In this document: positions 56,845 through 64,000 of the stretch, in pieces
How the letters are laid out: every line of letters starts with the position of its first letter
Position numbering within the stretch: position 1 is the first letter of the stretch
Source of the DNA: Dichetophora obliterata
Lineage: Eukaryota > Arthropoda > Insecta > Diptera > Sciomyzidae
Direction: 5' to 3'
Length of the DNA: 64,000 nt
Assembly: GCA_963920525.1 (NCBI GenBank)
Contig: OY986439.1
Span: 28,468,819-28,532,818 of the forward strand
Program-made: the position numbers and the translations under genes
Notes under the pieces: model-generated
Databases searched by the model: none
What the model saw: only the letters and a program-made list of their open reading frames with translations
Told to the model about the DNA's origin: nothing

Positions 56845-58282
56845 CGATAAGTTAACATCAAAAAAGCTACAGTTGTTAACAAAGGTACTCATGCGATGTA
56901 AAGGAGCAGTAGCCATATAATTTGTTCTACTAAAAGGTAAGTAAATTAAATTGTTAGCATTTCTACTGCTTCTACGGTTAGTGTTAAAATTTATAAGAGT
57001 TAGGAGTTCTGGTGAATCGAATACACCAGTTATGAGTTGGTGTAGACGATATCTACAGACTTCCTTCTCTCATTCAAAGATTGCATTTTTAATAGTTTTA
57101 AACGATCCTCATAAGAAGGAAGGTTTAAAGTGTCAGTTGCACTTAAGCCCCTTAGAGCAAACCGAACAAAACGTTTTGGATTCTCTCTATACGTTCAACA
57201 TGTACATTGTAACTTGGGGACCAAACTTGACTTGCATACTCTAAGTGAGGTCGCACAATTGCATAATACAGCGTTGTAGTTGTGATCATGCTATTAAATT
57301 CTTCGGCCCAGCGTTTCATAAGCCCGAGCTTAGAAGATGCTTTTTTACAAATGTTTTCAATATGAACGTTAAACGATAGATTAGAATCCATGCATATACC
57401 CAGATCTTTGACAGCATCTACACGACTTAATGCAGTATCTTTTATCTTATAATCAAAAATTAAATTATTCCTTTTTCGCGAAAAGGTCATAGTTTGGCAT
57501 TTATCTGGATTTAGAAACATATTGTTTTTAGAACACCAACTTTCAAAGGATTTCAAATCAGACTGGAGCAGATCTGAATTGTCTTGAGCATTTATTGTTC
57601 TGTATATTTTCATGTCATCTGCATAGATAAGTAGATGAGAGTGTTTGATGATGTAGGTTACATCATTAATGGCTAAAATAAACAGAAGTGGACCAAGGTG
57701 GCTACCTTGAGGAACACCTGATTCAGCAATAAATTCAGCTGACAATACGCCTCGAAATCGTATGCGATATGATCGCTCTGTCAGATACGATTGAATCCAG
57801 CTTACAAAAAATTGTGGAAAACCCATTAACTTTAGTTTAAATAGAATTAAGTTGTGTGGCAGTTTATCAAATGCTTTACTAAAATCAGTGTAAATATAGT
57901 CGACCTGGTTACCTGAATAAAATGAATTTAAGCAAAACGTTGTAAAATCGAGGAGATTAGACACAGTGGATCTGCCAGTAACAAATCCATGCTGACGAGT
58001 TGTCATGACCTTCCCACAGTGAATTTTTACACGATCATACACGAGTCGCTCAAAAAGTTTTGGAATCGACGAGAGTTTCGCGATAGGCCTGTAGTTGTTT
58101 ATATCGTTCTTACAACCTTTTTTATAGATAGGACCTATAAAAGATTGTTTCCAAAAAAGTGGAAAAATGCTTTCGCTAATTGATTTATTTAATAACATGG
58201 ACAGTGGTTGACTTAGAACGGAACCACATCGTGTTAACACTGCGGCAGGAATTCCGTCAGGTCCAGCATTCTCGCATGGCAT
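56845..58282 (-). pseudogene. LINE (Jockey/CR1-type) copy 1, 5'-truncated RT
   Basis: The minus-strand frame 57152-58282 is a well-kept RT: GPDGIPAAVL at its start, FIGPIYKKG, YRPIAKLSSIPKLFERL, motif A YTDFSKAFDKLPHN, motif B SGVPQGSHLGPLLF, catalytic LLIYADDMKI, then WCSKNNMFLNPDKC and VKDLGICMDS. Near 57165 a one-base shift ends the frame. The protein's usual tail continues in another frame (FVRFALRGL, NLPSYEDRLKLLKMQSL, then RTNYMATAPLHRM-like) to about 56845. The endonuclease part is absent: the copy stops at 58282, where unrelated inverted-repeat DNA begins. Confidence 0.9.
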
Positions 58283-58344
58283 TCACGAGTCAGCATGGCA
58301 TTCTCGCTACTTGCAATCTACCCTCAACAAATACAATGACAATA

Positions 58345-59161
58345 GCCGCATTCAGCGCAGACAACTGTTGTGAACTGTAATGGTAGCGCAACCTTAGTTC
58401 ACGATGTTTTTCTCTGAATGTGTTGCTACTCTACACGTCAGAAGTTAGATTCAATTTATTTTTTATGTAAATTTAATTCAATTGCAAAGGTTTCTCACTT
58501 AAATTTGCTGCGTTCTCTGCGTTTATTAATTTAAAGGCCGAACCAAAATAGACGAAACGAGACGTTAGCATTTTGACGAACGTCTGCACTCGTTACGGAT
58601 GTTTGCGGATTTAACCCAAAATGAAACGATTTGCTCAACTCGCCTGAAACAGCTGATCAGTAGGCAATCGAGTATTATTTATTTATGTATATTGTGCATT
58701 TTGTAATTTTTAATAAAGATTTGTGAAAAATGAGTGAAATAATGGCGAAATTGAAACAAATTGATGAAAATAAAATAAAAATGCACTCTGCACAGCTGTT
58801 GTTGACAAGCTGCTACGCTAGCAGTTCGGTTCTTACGGAATAAAATGTCTTGTCAAACTGTTTCGTTTAGTTTCGTTCAGTTACGTTTGTTCATTTTGGG
58901 TAACAACATTAATATGTATTTAACCGAACACTTACGTATTTACTCGTTACGGAGCAAAACGTCTATTTTGGTTGGGCTTTAACAGCGTCAGTAACAGCAT
59001 CTGACTGTTAAGCAAACAGTTGTGTTCATGTTGCATAGAATTTTTTCACTCGATTAAAAGGCGTTCTCTACTTTATCAGTTTTAGTTAGCGCTACCAAAT
59101 TTGTACCATTCAGCAAATTTTTACACAACAGTTGCCAACTATTGTCTGCGCTGAATGCGGC
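58345..59161. repeat. Inverted repeats flanking a MITE
   Basis: GCCGCATTCAGCGCAGACAA at 58345 recurs inverted at 59142-59161, with inverted similarity continuing inward through AACTGTTGTG and GGTAGCGC. The AGGCC-type MITE (58535-58978) lies between. This was probably an older foldback or TIR element into which the MITE inserted. It separates the two LINE copies. Confidence 0.65.
58535..58978. mobile_element. MITE (AGGCCGAACC family), copy 2, uninterrupted
   Basis: 444 bp with inverted termini AGGCCGAACCAAAATAGACG and AGCCCAACCAAAATAGACG, and TTAA just outside both ends (58531-58534 and 58979-58982). Interior blocks (TTACGGATGTTTGCGG, CAGCTGATCAGTAGGCAATCG, TTGTCAAACTGTTTCGTTTA) are the ones found split in the netrin intron at 2395-6966. 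The first copy lacks TTAA on its left, so the target site is not certain. Confidence 0.85.
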
Positions 59162-59579
59162 CAATATGAGCTCCCTACGCAAGCGCTGCGATTTTTGTGT
59201 CGAACATACTTGCAACATTGAAGCCAGCTGTGCATGAGCGTGTCGTAAGACCGAAAAATGCATGTTAGAGTTGTTGGTTTGATAACCAGCGCAGGGTCTT
59301 TTCAACTTCTGGTAATCAAACAAAAACCAGAGCTTCTTTTGTTCTTCGAACACAAAGTATTTGCAGTAACATTTCAGTAACATTACAGTTACTTTGCGTG
59401 ACATTTGACAGCTTGTAGCTCATAAACTAATGGTTCAATTGAGCACATTTTTTTTTTTAAATAAATACTAAAGTTTAGTTGCGTGAGCAATACAGTTTGT
59501 TTAGAAAATTTATAAAGATATTTATTAAATTTATTTTTTAAAAAAATTATATCAGACGCCATTTTAGTAAAAACACCAT

Positions 59580-61696
59580 TTATCTGGATTTAGAAACATA
59601 TTGTTTTTAGAACACCAACTTTCAAAGGATTTCAAATCAGACTGAGCAGATCTGAATTGTCTTGAGCATTTATTGTTCTGTATATTTTCATGTCATCTGC
59701 ATAGATAAGTAGATGAGAGTGTTTGATGATGTGGGTTACATCATTAATGGCTAAAATAAACAGAAGTGGACCAAGGTGGCTACCTTTAGGAACACCTGAT
59801 TCTGCAATAAATTCAGCTGACAATACGCCTCGAAATCGTATTTGATAAGATCGCTCTATCAGATACAAAAAATTGTGAAAAACCCATTAACTTTAGTTAA
59901 AATAGAATCAAGTTGTGTGGCAGTTTATCAAATGCTCTACTAAAATCAGTGTAAATACAGTCGACCTGGTTACCTGAATAAAATGAAATTAAGCAAAACG
60001 ATGTAAAATCGAGGAGATCAGACACAGTGGATCTGCCAGTAACAAATCCATGCTGACGAGTTGTCATGACCTTCCCACAGTGAATTTTCACACGATCATA
60101 CACGAGCAGCTCAAAAAGTTTTGGAATCGACGAATCGAGTTTCGCGATAGGCCTGTAGTTGTTTATATCGTTCTTACAACCTTTTTTTCTAAATAGGACT
60201 TATAAAAGATTTTTTCCAAAAAAGTGGAAAAATACTTTCGCTAATTGATTTATTGAATATAATAACATGGACAATATAACATATAATAACATGGACAGTG
60301 GTCGACTTAGAACGGAACCGCATCGTGTTAACACTTAGGAGTTAACGAGGAGTTAAGGAGTGTTAACGGCAGGAGTTCCGTCAGGTCCAGCATTAAAATC
60401 GTCATCGATCAATCCAATATACTTTAAAATATCCTCTGAAGTAAAGGATATAGAATCCAACGAAACCCTGGGTGTGTAGTTCATATATTCAAAGTACTCT
60501 TCATCGGGATTAAAAGAGTCTGAATAAAATGACTGTTTAAAGAGATTGGCAAATAGACCACAAAATACGACGGGATCGTCAGTAAATCCGTCAGAGGTTT
60601 TAAATGATGAAGGGAATCCATCAGATTTTTTTTTTTTTGGTGTTTATGAAACCCCAGAATTTCTTTGGATCAGACAAAATTCTCAGCTTAATACTGTCTA
60701 AATAATTTTGATATAAGGTAGCTGAGCAATTTTCAAAATCCAGAAACAAACGCTTGTAGATTTCTAGGTCATTTAAGTCTAAGCTATAGACATATTTTTT
60801 CCATGCCCTATTCCTGCTGTTGCGAATAATCTTTAACTCCTTTGTGCACCAGGGGTAGGCACAGTTTTTCGTAAATTTAAGGCTATACGGCACGGACAAG
60901 GAAAACATAGCAAAGATTTCCATATAAAAAAAATTAATTGATATAATATATTCTAAAATTACATAAACTTCAAAAAGTCAGCTTTTTTGAAATTGAATTC
61001 ATAAACTGTGTCAACAGAGCTTAAATTTACCATATTCTCCCTATCGGATTTATACCAAACACTCAAAGGTGGATGGTATTCATCAACTGCAGTCAAAGCA
61101 TGTGGGGCCCTCTCAACAATCACATTGTTACTGTCTGTAGTTAAGACCAGGTCAAGAAGTCTTTCACGACTATTATAAATACAACTCACTTGTTGTAAGT
61201 CAGAACATATATTATGAACAAATATATGCTCTTGGCGTGTCTTCGAATTAGATGCACAAAAATATGTATCATCGTCAGAAGATTCCCATTTCAAGTCAGG
61301 CAGATTAAAATCACCTAACAATAAAATGTCGTCATTAATGTCAATTATGCTTACAACGTATTCTATGGAATCCGCAAGGCTTGCATAAACTTCTACACTG
61401 CTCTTAGTAGGAACGTATGCATTAATAAGATATACATTAGAATTGCAATGTACAACCTTAACGCATATAAGTTCGATGTAAGCAGAGCAGGGAATAACAA
61501 TAATGGAACTAACGAAGGAGTTCCTTACAGCTAATAAGACACCTCCACCGACAGCAGAAGTATTGTCAGCGTGTCTATCTCTTCTATAAACTTCAAAACT
61601 GTTATCAAACAATTCTAAGTAAGTAATGCTTCCGTTTAACCAAGTTTCAGTCAATGCGATAATATCCTCGCTTCCTGTATATCTTTCTTCCTTCAA
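59580..61696 (-). pseudogene. LINE copy 2, endonuclease and RT fragments
   Basis: Second copy of the same family as copy 1, with a different extent. The minus-strand frame 60959-61696 is an apurinic-type endonuclease (IALTETWLN, VGGGVLLAVRN, LLGDFNLPDLKW, LDLVLT, TAVDEYHPPLSVWY). 60621-60923 is the linker (RNRAWKKYVYSLDLND, PKKFWGFINTKKKK). RT pieces lie in 59897-60103 and 59632-59868 (VPKGSHLGPLLF, YADDMKIYR). The 3' end is lost at about 59580, just past the position corresponding to 57500 in copy 1. Frame breaks occur in the RT. Together the two copies cover almost the whole protein. Confidence 0.9.
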
Positions 61697-62236
61697 TTGA
61701 ATCTTCTAAAAGTAATATAATATTTTGATAATATTTTGTTATACATTGGATTTTATTATTAATTGTTAATTCGTCCAATAATTGGAATTTCGCCGGAATT
61801 TATCATCAGGGACATTGTTTTCAACAAAAATATACATATTAACATTATGAAAAAAAAAAAAATTAAAAACTTACATATTAAACATTAAACATAAAGTTAA
61901 ACACTTAACGAATTTGGTAGACGTTACAGGGAGACAAAACGAACAGATATTGCCTTGAACTAAATTGCAGCACCAGTGATTGCGGCGTTTCGTTGTCTAC
62001 TGATTTTTATATTGATGTTTGTTTTGTAATTAGGAGTCGGTAACTTTGAGCGCAACTTTCTGTGTCCATTTTGAAATTTATACTTTTTGTTTGTGGTATG
62101 TTTATAATATGCAGCATTTTCAACGTATATCGTCTATTGTCTCTTCCCAGTTGGAAAAGGAGTCATGCTGTATGTCTGCCGGCAACATGCCTCGGAAGGT
62201 CAGGAGACATGCTCTCCTCAATACCCGCTTATATCC
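61697..62236. other. Non-coding DNA, LINE 5' side
   Basis: Sequence upstream of the LINE endonuclease (minus strand); it may include its 5' UTR. There is an A-run at 61851-61863. Short overlapping plus-strand ORFs around 62046-62250 have no recognisable motif. Confidence 0.4.
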
Positions 62237-62382
62237 GGGGGCGTAACTAGCGGGCGGTAAGGGGGTAGACTACCCTCCCTACTTTTTTAGAGTCAGCCTA
62301 ACTGTTATTTTTTAATAAAATTTTTTAAAATATTAAGTATTAAAAACAGTTGCAACTTTTATTGCCATTTTTATAACAAAAA

Positions 62383-62622
62383 CCAACTTTAGTCGGCTAT
62401 TTCATTTTAATTCGTACCCAAAACTATCTTCAGTCGGCCAATTCTCTTATAGTACCTTAAACAAACTTCACTCGGCTAACTCACTTTCAGTCGTACCTTA
62501 AACTAATTTCAGTCGGCCCACTCATTTTAAGTCGTATTTTAAACAAACTTTATTAGGAACACTCACTTTCAGTCGTACCTTAAAGAAACTTCAGTCGGCC
62601 AACTCATTTTAAGTCGTATCAG
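62383..62622. repeat. 41-bp tandem repeat, six units
   Basis: AGTCGGC or its variants recur at 62391, 62432, 62470, 62511, 62552 and 62593 (spacing 38-41 bp), each followed by ACTCATTTTAAGTCGTACC-type sequence. Units are diverged. Confidence 0.88.
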
Positions 62623-62858
62623 CGTTGAATTGTTGTAAACCAACACGGTGTTTCTTTGTGACAAAATGCAGAAAAAGTTCAGAAAAGTAGTATAAATTTT
62701 GTTAAAAAAGTACCGAAATAGTAATGCATAGTAATGTAAAAGAGAGCAGCGGAGCAAATGGAAAAAATGCACCGTTTTTAGTCCAATTGTGCAACCTTGT
62801 CCTTGACCGAAAATGATATTTTTATTCGAACAAAAAAATATTAATGATTTTTATTTAA

Positions 62859-63095
62859 CCCTAACACTGGTACTATTTACATATGTAAATATTTCACTTT
62901 TTAAATAGCTACAAATTTGATATTTTTGGCACGATTTGAATATAATTTACATTCAGTGACTAATTTTGTTTATTTAAACAAATTTAAAAATTAGCCACTG
63001 TATGTAAATTATATTCAAATCGTACCAAAAATATCAAATTTGTAGCCATTTAGAAAGTGAAATATTTACATATGTAAATAGTACCAGTGTTAGGG
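62859..63095. mobile_element. piggyBac-like palindromic MITE, 237 bp
   Basis: Nearly perfect palindrome: the arms starting CCCTAACACTGGTACTATTT are inverted over about 110 bases around a short centre near 62975. TTAA flanks both ends (62855-62858 and 63096-63099). TTAA plus an end beginning CCC points to piggyBac-type mobilisation. Its terminus differs from that of the 44728 element. Confidence 0.88.
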
Positions 63096-63779
63096 TTAAG
63101 ATTTAAGAGGTAAAATCAGATTATTATTTTTATATCTGAGCAAAAACTTGAAAATCATAAAATAAAGATTAATGCTTAAGTTTTCGGATAAAGCTTAATG
63201 ATAACAGTCCCTGATACAAATACCTTGTCAAAAAAGTTGAGAAAATAAGTAGAATAAAACAAGCCCAAACAAACAAAGGTTTACTCAGTCGCCACACGTA
63301 TTTCCCTTTTTAAAACCTAATTATGCATTTTTGTAGAACTTTCTGAGATTGAAATTTTTATCCAAAAATACCCAACATTTGTAATAAAAAAATTAATGAT
63401 CGAAATCGGCCAACATATTTAAAAAAATTTTCTTAGCTCCAGAACTCTGATACATAATCTTTAATTTCATATGCTTAACATTTTAATTTAAATACAATTA
63501 TTATAAACAACTAAATAAAGAATTTAAAGGATTTAGTCAAACTATTGAAAAAAGGTCCGTTTTAACTTTTAAACTCGAGATGATGGCAAAAAGAACACCA
63601 TTTTTAAATTTGCATTCAAAATTCATTTATTATAAAAGCATCGCTTTATGTTTCCCGAAGCTCTAAGAAAATTGATAAGTGGACTCGAAATGCTGCATAT
63701 TTGCTATCAAACCAACTCATTTCTGTGGACTTTATTATAAGTCTTGTTTTTATGAAAAATGTGCAAGTAATTCCTGACT

Positions 63780-64000
63780 GAATCTCTTGAAGCCGTTGAA
63801 CTGAATATTTTAGTTGCTATGAAATTTATTTCTGGTACCCTTAAATCATAAGAGAAAATAAATTCGGACTCTGAAGGTACGGACAACCTAATTAGAAGTG
63901 CTGTTGCATTGTTAAAATCTTTTAATGTTGATGTTAAAAAGGAATTCTCAATTCGCTATCGCCGTCGTCTTGTGCCGAAACGTTTGGATGATTTTATAGA
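63780..64000 (+). pseudogene. hAT (ZMYM1-like) transposase fragment, cut by window end
   Basis: Frames near 63780-64000 read ESLEAVELNILVAMKFISGTL, a stop, then NSDSEGTDNLIRSAVALLK and FSIRYRRRLVPKRLDDFI. The R-x-R-R-x-x-PKRLDDFID segment normally lies just before the KDYF region seen at 26375-26510, so both belong to the same transposase type. A G-rich sequence at 62237 (GGGGGCGTAACTAGCGGGCGG) resembles the terminus at 25706 and may be the left end of this copy. The rest lies outside the window. Confidence 0.65.

Overview
The window is AT-rich nuclear DNA of an insect, most likely a higher fly (Schizophora; a tephritid or a calyptrate would fit, but the species cannot be read from sequence alone). 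Evidence: one host gene with GT-AG introns and fly-like netrin protein, plus many dipteran-type transposons (hAT, mariner, piggyBac-like and PIF/Harbinger-like MITEs, Jockey/CR1-type and RNase H-bearing LINEs, Ty3/Gypsy). There is no operon structure or bacterial feature.

Host gene (1-13 kb, + strand). Six exons encode the C-terminal half of a netrin: one laminin-type EGF repeat (1969-2157), a second (9281-9430), a short linker exon (9698-9784), two exons starting the NTR domain (9893-9958, 10085-10316) and a terminal exon with the stop (12811-12952). All junctions carry GT/AG and the phases join without a break (866 nt: a 2-nt split codon, then 288 codons including the stop). The N-terminal laminin-N domain and first EGF repeat must lie upstream of the window. 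The 7.1-kb intron between the two EGF exons is a nest of transposons.

13-64 kb is a transposon graveyard with no recognisable host gene. Many elements can be delimited to the base by terminal inverted repeats (TIRs) and target-site duplications (TSDs): hAT elements with perfect 8-bp TSDs at 2456-2821, 13753-14894, 33559-35590 and 35622-38031; 3-bp TTA/TAA (PIF/Harbinger-like) MITEs at 15662-16107, 17083-17346, 38693-39088, 52447-52663 and 52983-53352; TTAA-flanked piggyBac-like elements at 44728-51386 and 62859-63095; a 5'-truncated LINE with a 12-bp TSD at 23963-25273; and a tRNA-headed SINE with a 12-13-bp TSD at 3195-3521. The hAT at 35622-38031 has an uninterrupted 574-codon transposase and may be recently active. 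Decayed protein-coding copies include LINEs (4-6, 57-58 and 59.6-61.7 kb), a Gypsy-type element (40-42 kb), mariner (30 kb) and ZMYM1-like hATs (26-27 kb and the right edge).

Most striking is 44.7-51.4 kb: a piggyBac-like shell (TIR CCCTGGATAACCAAT, TTAA on both sides) holding about ten almost identical 573-bp repeats, the last two inverted, with the array itself bracketed by a 13-bp direct repeat. Other notable structures are ~1-kb foldback elements at 28.9-29.9 and 32.2-33.2 kb, and two hATs inserted 31 bp apart in one arm of an older hairpin.
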